Assembly: GCA_030770545.1 (NCBI GenBank) | Contig: JAUCMP010000030.1 | Coordinates: 4,869,074 to 4,933,073 of the forward strand | Length of the DNA stretch: 64,000 bases | Source of the DNA: Macropodus opercularis | Taxonomy: Eukaryota; Chordata; Actinopteri; Anabantiformes; Osphronemidae | Direction of reading: 5' to 3' | Part shown: in pieces, positions 34,752 through 48,835 of the stretch | Numbering within the stretch: position 1 is the stretch's first letter | How the letters are laid out: each line of letters starts with the position of its first letter | The notes under the pieces: model-generated | What the model was told of the DNA's origin: nothing | The model's database searches: none | The model's input: the letters and a program-made list of their open reading frames with translations, nothing else | Program-made: the position numbers and the translations under genes

Positions 34752-37700
34752 AGGTTTAGGCATGAGGGCCCTATGGTTAGGGTTAGTAGGAAGCCAAGGT
34801 TGAGGTTAAGTTGTTGCTAATGTGCCAGGTTGGGTTTAGGCATTGATGTCTACTTGTTAGATTTAGTATAAGTCCCATGTTAGGGTTTAGACAGTTTGGT
34901 CTAAGTTATTTTGAACTAAATAGTGAGGACATATCATCAGTAGTGTACCTTAGGTTCATCGGGCGTTTCGGCCATTTACCACTAGACACCCTCCCCTAAG
35001 GGCGGCCCCCTGGGGTGATCAAGTCCCAGGGTATGTCCTCTTAGCCAATTGGTTTGTTTTAGAGGTGGCACATTAAATTTAGCGTAATCAAACATTGATT
35101 GATAGATTTAGATTGATCAGAGTTAATTGGTTAAGTTAAGAAGGTTAATAGGTCAGAATTAAGGTTAAATTGAGTTTCTAGGTGTAAAGAGTTTAAGTTT
35201 TTCTGTCTAGGAGGATTTGGATTCTAAGAGGTCAAAAGGTCAGGTAGGATGAATTAATATTAAGGCCAGATTTGAACTAATTTTAGTTTTCTCTCTGTCC
35301 AGTTGTTCCAGGTGGAGTCCTCTTCTTCAGGAGAGTTGAGATTTCCTGTCCAGGAGGATTTGGATTCCGGGGGTCAAAAGGTCAGGTAAGGATTTGGATT
35401 GAAATTCAATTTAGGGTTAATATTAAAGACCAGATTTGAACTAATTTCTGTTTTTTCTGTCCAATTGTTCCAGGTGGAGTCCTCTTCTTCCAGTGGGGGT
35501 TCCTCTGTCAGTCTTCACGTGTGGTGCAGCATGTGCTGTGCATGAGCGGAGCTATCCTCCATAGAAGACTCGGCCACGTTTAAGGTCCTTGACGCCGTGG
35601 ACCACCACATCCCGCGTGCTGTCCTAGTGGACCCGGGAGGGCCGTCTACTTACCCCTTGTTCAGGTTGAGATTGGTTGTTGGCACCGTTAGGTTACTCCA
35701 ATCTGCCCAGACAAGGTTGAGAGGTGGGTCTCGTCTTCTTCGGTCTTGCCGTTAACGGGAGCGGGACCGGCACTCGGGGAGCTCCGGGACAAGCTGTCGC
35801 CCGCCCGGCTCGACCCGAACGTCGGCCCGCTCCCTCCCCTGAGCACCTCCCTGGTGGAGACGGCGCTCATTCTACGGTGGCTAGGGGAAAAGGGCCACCC
35901 GGGGCAGCGCCCCGAGCGGATAACCCTATCCCCGTCCCCGAGCGCTCCCTCTGGAGAACTACCAGGTTCAGCAAGCGTTGCTTCACCATCATTCCCCAGT
36001 GGAAGGCGCCCATGCTAGCAGGGTCTAGAGTAACCACCCAGGGGGAGTATTCCTGGTGGTGGAGCGTACCCCCAGCTAGTCTGGAAGCCCCCACGCTTCG
36101 ACCAGGCTCCCCCCTATGCTAACCTGTCTGCCTACCCCAAGCTGGCTAAGGAATGGTGCTCTGGAGTCGCTGCGGGTCCCTCGTAGAACTCCCTCTGGGG
36201 GTCTCTGGTGTTGAAGCTCTCAAAAGAGCTCAGAGACAGTTCTTCAGAGTCAATCTGGCAGTCTCTGGGGATCTTCAGCGCGGAGGCCGAGGTTCTCCCG
36301 GGTGTACTTGGGGGGCGATTTTCGGGGGTCTACATGTTTTGAAGCAGCGTTTTCGGTTATGGTGTCAATTTTTGCAGATGCATCATGGGTAATATGCAAA
36401 TTTTAGGGGCGTGGTCTGACTTCCGGGTTAGAGTTGGCGTTAGGGTTAGGGTTAGCGTTCTCAGCTAGGGTTAGGGTTAGAGTTTTTAGGTCTGTTTTCT
36501 GAAAGCTAAGGGCTAATTTGTTGAGTTTAGCATTGTATTAGCTGCCCCAGTCCATTGGTGTATCGTAGGTCTGATGGGTCGCCGGTCAGGGCTAGACCAG
36601 AACCGAGTTCTAGGTCTTGGGTCATTTGGACACCTAGGGTGAGGCACCTAATGATTATTGGATTTAAGTTGAGCTAATTGAATTGAAACTAGAATGGACT
36701 GATGTGGTTGTCCAAGTTCCCGGGGTTTGGTGTTCTTTTCCGTTATTTCCTCTTCATCCTTGTAGGTCTTGGTGCCACACCACGAGGAGCAGAATCGGAA
36801 AGGAGTTCCGCAGGGATAGGAAGTGGGTGTACATCGTTATACTAACACCACAACCCCGCCGGATTAGGCGCCACCTGCATCCCTCCTCCCTCTTCCGTCC
36901 CGTGGGGGGAAGTGGGAGGTTGGAGGAGAAAAAAAGAGAAAAATAGGGGGTGAGTTCCTTAGGTGTCTTTTTCCATGGCTTTCTTCTGTTTTTTAGGTTT
37001 CCCGGGCCCTCACCACGAGGAGCAGAATCGGAAGGGAGTTCCGCAGGGAAAGGAAGTGGGTGTACATCGTTATACTAACACCACAACCCCGCCGGATTAG
37101 GCGCCACCTGCATCCCTCCTCCCTCTTCCGTCCCGTGGGGGGAAGTGGGAGGTTGGAGGAGAAAAAAGAAAAAAGAAAAAGTGAGTCCATTAGGTGTGTT
37201 TTCCAGGATCTTCTGTCTTTAGGTTTCCCGGGCCCTCACCACGAGGAGCAGAATCGGAAAGGAGTTCCGCAGGGAAAGGAAGTGGGTGTACATCGTTATA
37301 CTAACACCACAACCCCGCCGGATTAGGCGCCACCTGCATCCCTCCTCCCTCTTCCGTCCCGTGGGGGGAAGTGGGAGGTTGGAGGAGAAAAAAGAAAAAA
37401 GAAAAAGTGAGTCCATTAGGTGTGTTTTCCAGGATCTTCTGTCTTTAGGTTTCCCGGGCCCTCACCACGAGGAGCAGAATCGGAAAGGAGTTCCGCAGGG
37501 AAAGGAAGTGGGTGTACATCGTTATACTAACACCACAACCCCGCCGGATTAGGCGCCACCTGCATCCCTCCCCCCTCTTCCGTCCCGTGGGGGGAAGTGG
37601 GAGGTTGGAGGAAAAATTTCATGTGTCTTCTGTTTTTTAGGTTTTTCAGGCCCTCGCCACGAGGAGCAGAATCGGAAAGGAGTTCCGCAGGGATAGGAAG

Positions 37701-38272
37701 TGGGTGTACATCGTTATACTAACACCACAACCCCGCCGGATTAGGCGCCACCTGCATCCCTCCTCCCTCTTCCGTCCCGTGGGGGGAAGTGGGAGGTTGG
37801 AGGTACTTGTGAGTAACTCTTTTTTAGTTTTCAGAGGAACAGGTTGTCCGATGGCTCTGGCTGGGTTAGGTGTATGAGTTTTTTCTCAATGACTCCCCCC
37901 ACTCTAGTCCTTTAGAGTAGAGCAGTTTGGTGTGGAGAGCCAAGGGCAAGGCACGGGCCGACGCTTGTCACTCATGTTCCTCGATACTTGAGTTACTCTT
38001 GTGTTTTGCAGATTCCTTTATATGGTCAAAGCGTCCTCTGCAGCCCCCAGGAGGCCGTGAGACAGCTGCAAAGGGTGAGCTTTGCCATTTTTTTGGATTT
38101 GTTCCTCCTAGTTTGATTGCTTTCGGTCTTAGAGACATTTTCAAGTTCTCCGTTTGGGATTTCAATCGTTAGGTTTAGGCACAGGGATCCCACGGTTAGG
38201 TTTAGGGGAATGCCCAGGTGAGGGATAAGGGTTAAATGAGTCGTTATAGTCCTAGTTTGGGGACTGACGGTT
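34752..38272 (+). repeat. Unit 11, standard form
   Basis: Length 3,521 bp; the unit 10 variant is absent and no private difference was noticed. Confidence 0.96.
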
Positions 38273-41200
38273 AGGTTTAGGCATGAGGGCCCTATGGTTA
38301 GGGTTAGTAGGAAGCCAAGGTTGAGGTTAAGTTGTTGCTAATGTGCCAGGTTGGGTTTAGGCATTGATGTCTACTTGTTAGATTTAGTATAAGTCCCATG
38401 TTAGGGTTTAGACAGTTTGGTCTAAGTTATTTTGAACTAAATAGTGAGGACATATCATCAGTAGTGTACCTTAGGTTCATCGGGCGTTTCGGCCATTTAC
38501 CACTAGACACCCTCCCCTAAGGGCGGCCCCCTGGGGTGATCAAGTCCCAGGGTATGTCCTCTTAGCCAATTGGTTTGTTTTAGAGGTGGCACATTAAATT
38601 TAGCGTAATCAAACATTGATTGATAGATTTAGATTGATCAGAGTTAATTGGTTAAGTTAAGAAGGTTAATAGGTCAGAATTAAGGTTAAATTGAGTTTCT
38701 AGGTGTAAAGAGTTTAAGTTTTTCTGTCTAGGAGGATTTGGATTCTAAGAGGTCAAAAGGTCAGGTAGGATGAATTAATATTAAGGCCAGATTTGAACTA
38801 ATTTTAGTTTTCTCTCTGTCCAGTTGTTCCAGGTGGAGTCCTCTTCTTCAGGAGAGTTGAGATTTCCTGTCCAGGAGGATTTGGATTCCGGGGGTCAAAA
38901 GGTCAGGTAAGGATTTGGATTGAAATTCAATTTAGGGTTAATATTAAAGACCAGATTTGAACTAATTTCTGTTTTTTCTGTCCAATTGTTCCAGGTGGAG
39001 TCCTCTTCTTCCAGTGGGGGTTCCTCTGTCAGTCTTCACGTGTGGTGCAGCATGTGCTGTGCATGAGCGGAGCTATCCTCCATAGAAGACTCGGCCACGT
39101 TTAAGGTCCTTGACGCCGTGGACCACCACATCCCGCGTGCTGTCCTAGTGGACCCGGGAGGGCCGTCTACTTACCCCTTGTTCAGGTTGAGATTGGTTGT
39201 TGGCACCGTTAGGTTACTCCAATCTGCCCAGACAAGGTTGAGAGGTGGGTCTCGTCTTCTTCGGTCTTGCCGTTAACGGGAGCGGGACCGGCACTCGGGG
39301 AGCTCCGGGACAAGCTGTCGCCCGCCCGGCTCGACCCGAACGTCGGCCCGCTCCCTCCCCTGAGCACCTCCCTGGTGGAGACGGCGCTCATTCTACGGTG
39401 GCTAGGGGAAAAGGGCCACCCGGGGCAGCGCCCCGAGCGGATAACCCTATCCCCGTCCCCGAGCGCTCCCTCTGGAGAACTACCAGGTTCAGCAAGCGTT
39501 GCTTCACCATCATTCCCCAGTGGAAGGCGCCCATGCTAGCAGGGTCTAGAGTAACCACCCAGGGGGAGTATTCCTGGTGGTGGAGCGTACCCCCAGCTAG
39601 TCTGGAAGCCCCCACGCTTCGACCAGGCTCCCCCCTATGCTAACCTGTCTGCCTACCCCAAGCTGGCTAAGGAATGGTGCTCTGGAGTCGCTGCGGGTCC
39701 CTCGTAGAACTCCCTCTGGGGGTCTCTGGTGTTGAAGCTCTCAAAAGAGCTCAGAGACAGTTCTTCAGAGTCAATCTGGCAGTCTCTGGGGATCTTCAGC
39801 GCGGAGGCCGAGGTTCTCCCGGGTGTACTTGGGGGGCGATTTTCGGGGGTCTACATGTTTTGAAGCAGCGTTTTCGGTTATGGTGTCAATTTTTGCAGAT
39901 GCATCATGGGTAATATGCAAATTTTAGGGGCGTGGTCTGACTTCCGGGTTAGAGTTGGCGTTAGGGTTAGGGTTAGCGTTCTCAGCTAGGGTTAGGGTTA
40001 GAGTTTTTAGGTCTGTTTTCTGAAAGCTAAGGGCTAATTTGTTGAGTTTAGCATTGTATTAGCTGCCCCAGTCCATTGGTGTATCGTAGGTCTGATGGGT
40101 CGCCGGTCAGGGCTAGACCAGAACCGAGTTCTAGGTCTTGGGTCATTTGGACACCTAGGGTGAGGCACCTAATGATTATTGGATTTAAGTTGAGCTAATT
40201 GAATTGAAACTAGAATGGACTGATGTGGTTGTCCAAGTTCCCGGGGTTTGGTGTTCTTTTCCGTTATTTCCTCTTCATCCTTGTAGGTCTTGGTGCCACA
40301 CCACGAGGAGCAGAATCGGAAAGGAGTTCCGCAGGGATAGGAAGTGGGTGTACATCGTTATACTAACACCACAACCCCGCCGGATTAGGCGCCACCTGCA
40401 TCCCTCCTCCCTCTTCCGTCCCGTGGGGGGAAGTGGGAGGTTGGAGGAGAAAAAAAGAGAAAAATAGGGGGTGAGTTCCTTAGGTGTCTTTTTCCATGGC
40501 TTTCTTCTGTTTTTTAGGTTTCCCGGGCCCTCACCACGAGGAGCAGAATCGGAAGGGAGTTCCGCAGGGAAAGGAAGTGGGTGTACATCGTTATACTAAC
40601 ACCACAACCCCGCCGGATTAGGCGCCACCTGCATCCCTCCTCCCTCTTCCGTCCCGTGGGGGGAAGTGGGAGGTTGGAGGAGAAAAAAGAAAAAAGAAAA
40701 AGTGAGTCCATTAGGTGTGTTTTCCAGGATCTTCTGTCTTTAGGTTTCCCGGGCCCTCACCACGAGGAGCAGAATCGGAAAGGAGTTCCGCAGGGAAAGG
40801 AAGTGGGTGTACATCGTTATACTAACACCACAACCCCGCCGGATTAGGCGCCACCTGCATCCCTCCTCCCTCTTCCGTCCCGTGGGGGGAAGTGGGAGGT
40901 TGGAGGAGAAAAAAGAAAAAAGAAAAAGTGAGTCCATTAGGTGTGTTTTCCAGGATCTTCTGTCTTTAGGTTTCCCGGGCCCTCACCACGAGGAGCAGAA
41001 TCGGAAAGGAGTTCCGCAGGGAAAGGAAGTGGGTGTACATCGTTATACTAACACCACAACCCCGCCGGATTAGGCGCCACCTGCATCCCTCCCCCCTCTT
41101 CCGTCCCGTGGGGGGAAGTGGGAGGTTGGAGGAAAAATTTCATGTGTCTTCTGTTTTTTAGGTTTTTCAGGCCCTCGCCACGAGGAGCAGAATCGGAAAG

Positions 41201-41793
41201 GAGTTCCGCAGGGATAGGAAGTGGGTGTACATCGTTATACTAACACCACAACCCCGCCGGATTAGGCGCCACCTGCATCCCTCCTCCCTCTTCCGTCCCG
41301 TGGGGGGAAGTGGGAGGTTGGAGGTACTTGTGAGTAACTCTTTTTTAGTTTTCAGAGGAACAGGTTGTCCGATGGCTCTGGCTGGGTTAGGTGTATGAGT
41401 TTTTTCTCAATGACTCCCCCCACTCTAGTCCTTTAGAGTAGAGCAGTTTGGTGTGGAGAGCCAAGGGCAAGGCACGGGCCGACGCTTGTCACTCATGTTC
41501 CTCGATACTTGAGTTACTCTTGTGTTTTGCAGATTCCTTTATATGGTCAAAGCGTCCTCTGCAGCCCCCAGGAGGCCGTGAGACAGCTGCAAAGGGTGAG
41601 CTTTGCCATTTTTTTGGATTTGTTCCTCCTAGTTTGATTGCTTTCGGTCTTAGAGACATTTTCAAGTTCTCCGTTTGGGATTTCAATCGTTAGGTTTAGG
41701 CACAGGGATCCCACGGTTAGGTTTAGGGGAATGCCCAGGTGAGGGATAAGGGTTAAATGAGTCGTTATAGTCCTAGTTTGGGGACTGACGGTT
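38273..41793 (+). repeat. Unit 12, standard form
   Basis: Length 3,521 bp; no private difference noticed. Confidence 0.96.
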
Positions 41794-44700
41794 AGGTTTA
41801 GGCATGAGGGCCCTATGGTTAGGGTTAGTAGGAAGCCAAGGTTGAGGTTAAGTTGTTGCTAATGTGCCAGGTTGGGTTTAGGCATTGATGTCTACTTGTT
41901 AGATTTAGTATAAGTCCCATGTTAGGGTTTAGACAGTTTGGTCTAAGTTATTTTGAACTAAATAGTGAGGACATATCATCAGTAGTGTACCTTAGGTTCA
42001 TCGGGCGTTTCGGCCATTTACCACTAGACACCCTCCCCTAAGGGCGGCCCCCTGGGGTGATCAAGTCCCAGGGTATGTCCTCTTAGCCAATTGGTTTGTT
42101 TTAGAGGTGGCACATTAAATTTAGCGTAATCAAACATTGATTGATAGATTTAGATTGATCAGAGTTAATTGGTTAAGTTAAGAAGGTTAATAGGTCAGAA
42201 TTAAGGTTAAATTGAGTTTCTAGGTGTAAAGAGTTTAAGTTTTTCTGTCTAGGAGGATTTGGATTCTAAGAGGTCAAAAGGTCAGGTAGGATGAATTAAT
42301 ATTAAGGCCAGATTTGAACTAATTTTAGTTTTCTCTCTGTCCAGTTGTTCCAGGTGGAGTCCTCTTCTTCAGGAGAGTTGAGATTTCCTGTCCAGGAGGA
42401 TTTGGATTCCGGGGGTCAAAAGGTCAGGTAAGGATTTGGATTGAAATTCAATTTAGGGTTAATATTAAAGACCAGATTTGAACTAATTTCTGTTTTTTCT
42501 GTCCAATTGTTCCAGGTGGAGTCCTCTTCTTCCAGTGGGGGTTCCTCTGTCAGTCTTCACGTGTGGTGCAGCATGTGCTGTGCATGAGCGGAGCTATCCT
42601 CCATAGAAGACTCGGCCACGTTTAAGGTCCTTGACGCCGTGGACCACCACATCCCGCGTGCTGTCCTAGTGGACCCGGGAGGGCCGTCTACTTACCCCTT
42701 GTTCAGGTTGAGATTGGTTGTTGGCACCGTTAGGTTACTCCAATCTGCCCAGACAAGGTTGAGAGGTGGGTCTCGTCTTCTTCGGTCTTGCCGTTAACGG
42801 GAGCGGGACCGGCACTCGGGGAGCTCCGGGACAAGCTGTCGCCCGCCCGGCTCGACCCGAACGTCGGCCCGCTCCCTCCCCTGAGCACCTCCCTGGTGGA
42901 GACGGCGCTCATTCTACGGTGGCTAGGGGAAAAGGGCCACCCGGGGCAGCGCCCCGAGCGGATAACCCTATCCCCGTCCCCGAGCGCTCCCTCTGGAGAA
43001 CTACCAGGTTCAGCAAGCGTTGCTTCACCATCATTCCCCAGTGGAAGGCGCCCATGCTAGCAGGGTCTAGAGTAACCACCCAGGGGGAGTATTCCTGGTG
43101 GTGGAGCGTACCCCCAGCTAGTCTGGAAGCCCCCACGCTTCGACCAGGCTCCCCCCTATGCTAACCTGTCTGCCTACCCCAAGCTGGCTAAGGAATGGTG
43201 CTCTGGAGTCGCTGCGGGTCCCTCGTAGAACTCCCTCTGGGGGTCTCTGGTGTTGAAGCTCTCAAAAGAGCTCAGAGACAGTTCTTCAGAGTCAATCTGG
43301 CAGTCTCTGGGGATCTTCAGCGCGGAGGCCGAGGTTCTCCCGGGTGTACTTGGGGGGCGATTTTCGGGGGTCTACATGTTTTGAAGCAGCGTTTTCGGTT
43401 ATGGTGTCAATTTTTGCAGATGCATCATGGGTAATATGCAAATTTTAGGGGCGTGGTCTGACTTCCGGGTTAGAGTTGGCGTTAGGGTTAGGGTTAGCGT
43501 TCTCAGCTAGGGTTAGGGTTAGAGTTTTTAGGTCTGTTTTCTGAAAGCTAAGGGCTAATTTGTTGAGTTTAGCATTGTATTAGCTGCCCCAGTCCATTGG
43601 TGTATCGTAGGTCTGATGGGTCGCCGGTCAGGGCTAGACCAGAACCGAGTTCTAGGTCTTGGGTCATTTGGACACCTAGGGTGAGGCACCTAATGATTAT
43701 TGGATTTAAGTTGAGCTAATTGAATTGAAACTAGAATGGACTGATGTGGTTGTCCAAGTTCCCGGGGTTTGGTGTTCTTTTCCGTTATTTCCTCTTCATC
43801 CTTGTAGGTCTTGGTGCCACACCACGAGGAGCAGAATCGGAAAGGAGTTCCGCAGGGATAGGAAGTGGGTGTACATCGTTATACTAACACCACAACCCCG
43901 CCGGATTAGGCGCCACCTGCATCCCTCCTCCCTCTTCCGTCCCGTGGGGGGAAGTGGGAGGTTGGAGGAGAAAAAAAGAGAAAAATAGGGGGTGAGTTCC
44001 TTAGGTGTCTTTTTCCATGGCTTTCTTCTGTTTTTTAGGTTTCCCGGGCCCTCACCACGAGGAGCAGAATCGGAAGGGAGTTCCGCAGGGAAAGGAAGTG
44101 GGTGTACATCGTTATACTAACACCACAACCCCGCCGGATTAGGCGCCACCTGCATCCCTCCTCCCTCTTCCGTCCCGTGGGGGGAAGTGGGAGGTTGGAG
44201 GAGAAAAAAGAAAAAAGAAAAAGTGAGTCCATTAGGTGTGTTTTCCAGGATCTTCTGTCTTTAGGTTTCCCGGGCCCTCACCACGAGGAGCAGAATCGGA
44301 AAGGAGTTCCGCAGGGAAAGGAAGTGGGTGTACATCGTTATACTAACACCACAACCCCGCCGGATTAGGCGCCACCTGCATCCCTCCTCCCTCTTCCGTC
44401 CCGTGGGGGGAAGTGGGAGGTTGGAGGAGAAAAAAGAAAAAAGAAAAAGTGAGTCCATTAGGTGTGTTTTCCAGGATCTTCTGTCTTTAGGTTTCCCGGG
44501 CCCTCACCACGAGGAGCAGAATCGGAAAGGAGTTCCGCAGGGAAAGGAAGTGGGTGTACATCGTTATACTAACACCACAACCCCGCCGGATTAGGCGCCA
44601 CCTGCATCCCTCCCCCCTCTTCCGTCCCGTGGGGGGAAGTGGGAGGTTGGAGGAAAAATTTCATGTGTCTTCTGTTTTTTAGGTTTTTCAGGCCCTCGCC

Positions 44701-45314
44701 ACGAGGAGCAGAATCGGAAAGGAGTTCCGCAGGGATAGGAAGTGGGTGTACATCGTTATACTAACACCACAACCCCGCCGGATTAGGCGCCACCTGCATC
44801 CCTCCTCCCTCTTCCGTCCCGTGGGGGGAAGTGGGAGGTTGGAGGTACTTGTGAGTAACTCTTTTTTAGTTTTCAGAGGAACAGGTTGTCCGATGGCTCT
44901 GGCTGGGTTAGGTGTATGAGTTTTTTCTCAATGACTCCCCCCACTCTAGTCCTTTAGAGTAGAGCAGTTTGGTGTGGAGAGCCAAGGGCAAGGCACGGGC
45001 CGACGCTTGTCACTCATGTTCCTCGATACTTGAGTTACTCTTGTGTTTTGCAGATTCCTTTATATGGTCAAAGCGTCCTCTGCAGCCCCCAGGAGGCCGT
45101 GAGACAGCTGCAAAGGGTGAGCTTTGCCATTTTTTTGGATTTGTTCCTCCTAGTTTGATTGCTTTCGGTCTTAGAGACATTTTCAAGTTCTCCGTTTGGG
45201 ATTTCAATCGTTAGGTTTAGGCACAGGGATCCCACGGTTAGGTTTAGGGGAATGCCCAGGTGAGGGATAAGGGTTAAATGAGTCGTTATAGTCCTAGTTT
45301 GGGGACTGACGGTT
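41794..45314 (+). repeat. Unit 13, standard form
   Basis: Length 3,521 bp; no private difference noticed. Confidence 0.96.
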
Positions 45315-48300
45315 AGGTTTAGGCATGAGGGCCCTATGGTTAGGGTTAGTAGGAAGCCAAGGTTGAGGTTAAGTTGTTGCTAATGTGCCAGGTTGGGTTT
45401 AGGCATTGATGTCTACTTGTTAGATTTAGTATAAGTCCCATGTTAGGGTTTAGACAGTTTGGTCTAAGTTATTTTGAACTAAATAGTGAGGACATATCAT
45501 CAGTAGTGTACCTTAGGTTCATCGGGCGTTTCGGCCATTTACCACTAGACACCCTCCCCTAAGGGCGGCCCCCTGGGGTGATCAAGTCCCAGGGTATGTC
45601 CTCTTAGCCAATTGGTTTGTTTTAGAGGTGGCACATTAAATTTAGCGTAATCAAACATTGATTGATAGATTTAGATTGATCAGAGTTAATTGGTTAAGTT
45701 AAGAAGGTTAATAGGTCAGAATTAAGGTTAAATTGAGTTTCTAGGTGTAAAGAGTTTAAGTTTTTCTGTCTAGGAGGATTTGGATTCTAAGAGGTCAAAA
45801 GGTCAGGTAGGATGAATTAATATTAAGGCCAGATTTGAACTAATTTTAGTTTTCTCTCTGTCCAGTTGTTCCAGGTGGAGTCCTCTTCTTCAGGAGAGTT
45901 GAGATTTCCTGTCCAGGAGGATTTGGATTCCGGGGGTCAAAAGGTCAGGTAAGGATTTGGATTGAAATTCAATTTAGGGTTAATATTAAAGACCAGATTT
46001 GAACTAATTTCTGTTTTTTCTGTCCAATTGTTCCAGGTGGAGTCCTCTTCTTCCAGTGGGGGTTCCTCTGTCAGTCTTCACGTGTGGTGCAGCATGTGCT
46101 GTGCATGAGCGGAGCTATCCTCCATAGAAGACTCGGCCACGTTTAAGGTCCTTGACGCCGTGGACCACCACATCCCGCGTGCTGTCCTAGTGGACCCGGG
46201 AGGGCCGTCTACTTACCCCTTGTTCAGGTTGAGATTGGTTGTTGGCACCGTTAGGTTACTCCAATCTGCCCAGACAAGGTTGAGAGGTGGGTCTCGTCTT
46301 CTTCGGTCTTGCCGTTAACGGGAGCGGGACCGGCACTCGGGGAGCTCCGGGACAAGCTGTCGCCCGCCCGGCTCGACCCGAACGTCGGCCCGCTCCCTCC
46401 CCTGAGCACCTCCCTGGTGGAGACGGCGCTCATTCTACGGTGGCTAGGGGAAAAGGGCCACCCGGGGCAGCGCCCCGAGCGGATAACCCTATCCCCGTCC
46501 CCGAGCGCTCCCTCTGGAGAACTACCAGGTTCAGCAAGCGTTGCTTCACCATCATTCCCCAGTGGAAGGCGCCCATGCTAGCAGGGTCTAGAGTAACCAC
46601 CCAGGGGGAGTATTCCTGGTGGTGGAGCGTACCCCCAGCTAGTCTGGAAGCCCCCACGCTTCGACCAGGCTCCCCCCTATGCTAACCTGTCTGCCTACCC
46701 CAAGCTGGCTAAGGAATGGTGCTCTGGAGTCGCTGCGGGTCCCTCGTAGAACTCCCTCTGGGGGTCTCTGGTGTTGAAGCTCTCAAAAGAGCTCAGAGAC
46801 AGTTCTTCAGAGTCAATCTGGCAGTCTCTGGGGATCTTCAGCGCGGAGGCCGAGGTTCTCCCGGGTGTACTTGGGGGGCGATTTTCGGGGGTCTACATGT
46901 TTTGAAGCAGCGTTTTCGGTTATGGTGTCAATTTTTGCAGATGCATCATGGGTAATATGCAAATTTTAGGGGCGTGGTCTGACTTCCGGGTTAGAGTTGG
47001 CGTTAGGGTTAGGGTTAGCGTTCTCAGCTAGGGTTAGGGTTAGAGTTTTTAGGTCTGTTTTCTGAAAGCTAAGGGCTAATTTGTTGAGTTTAGCATTGTA
47101 TTAGCTGCCCCAGTCCATTGGTGTATCGTAGGTCTGATGGGTCGCCGGTCAGGGCTAGACCAGAACCGAGTTCTAGGTCTTGGGTCATTTGGACACCTAG
47201 GGTGAGGCACCTAATGATTATTGGATTTAAGTTGAGCTAATTGAATTGAAACTAGAATGGACTGATGTGGTTGTCCAAGTTCCCGGGGTTTGGTGTTCTT
47301 TTCCGTTATTTCCTCTTCATCCTTGTAGGTCTTGGTGCCACACCACGAGGAGCAGAATCGGAAAGGAGTTCCGCAGGGATAGGAAGTGGGTGTACATCGT
47401 TATACTAACACCACAACCCCGCCGGATTAGGCGCCACCTGCATCCCTCCTCCCTCTTCCGTCCCGTGGGGGGAAGTGGGAGGTTGGAGGAGAAAAAAAGA
47501 GAAAAATAGGGGGTGAGTTCCTTAGGTGTCTTTTTCCATGGCTTTCTTCTGTTTTTTAGGTTTCCCGGGCCCTCACCACGAGGAGCAGAATCGGAAGGGA
47601 GTTCCGCAGGGAAAGGAAGTGGGTGTACATCGTTATACTAACACCACAACCCCGCCGGATTAGGCGCCACCTGCATCCCTCCTCCCTCTTCCGTCCCGTG
47701 GGGGGAAGTGGGAGGTTGGAGGAGAAAAAAGAAAAAAGAAAAAGTGAGTCCATTAGGTGTGTTTTCCAGGATCTTCTGTCTTTAGGTTTCCCGGGCCCTC
47801 ACCACGAGGAGCAGAATCGGAAAGGAGTTCCGCAGGGAAAGGAAGTGGGTGTACATCGTTATACTAACACCACAACCCCGCCGGATTAGGCGCCACCTGC
47901 ATCCCTCCTCCCTCTTCCGTCCCGTGGGGGGAAGTGGGAGGTTGGAGGAGAAAAAAGAAAAAAGAAAAAGTGAGTCCATTAGGTGTGTTTTCCAGGATCT
48001 TCTGTCTTTAGGTTTCCCGGGCCCTCACCACGAGGAGCAGAATCGGAAAGGAGTTCCGCAGGGAAAGGAAGTGGGTGTACATCGTTATACTAACACCACA
48101 ACCCCGCCGGATTAGGCGCCACCTGCATCCCTCCCCCCTCTTCCGTCCCGTGGGGGGAAGTGGGAGGTTGGAGGAAAAATTTCATGTGTCTTCTGTTTTT
48201 TAGGTTTTTCAGGCCCTCGCCACGAGGAGCAGAATCGGAAAGGAGTTCCGCAGGGATAGGAAGTGGGTGTACATCGTTATACTAACACCACAACCCCGCC

Positions 48301-48835
48301 GGATTAGGCGCCACCTGCATCCCTCCTCCCTCTTCCGTCCCGTGGGGGGAAGTGGGAGGTTGGAGGTACTTGTGAGTAACTCTTTTTTAGTTTTCAGAGG
48401 AACAGGTTGTCCGATGGCTCTGGCTGGGTTAGGTGTATGAGTTTTTTCTCAATGACTCCCCCCACTCTAGTCCTTTAGAGTAGAGCAGTTTGGTGTGGAG
48501 AGCCAAGGGCAAGGCACGGGCCGACGCTTGTCACTCATGTTCCTCGATACTTGAGTTACTCTTGTGTTTTGCAGATTCCTTTATATGGTCAAAGCGTCCT
48601 CTGCAGCCCCCAGGAGGCCGTGAGACAGCTGCAAAGGGTGAGCTTTGCCATTTTTTTGGATTTGTTCCTCCTAGTTTGATTGCTTTCGGTCTTAGAGACA
48701 TTTTCAAGTTCTCCGTTTGGGATTTCAATCGTTAGGTTTAGGCACAGGGATCCCACGGTTAGGTTTAGGGGAATGCCCAGGTGAGGGATAAGGGTTAAAT
48801 GAGTCGTTATAGTCCTAGTTTGGGGACTGACGGTT
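45315..48835 (+). repeat. Unit 14, standard form
   Basis: Length 3,521 bp; no private difference noticed. Confidence 0.96.
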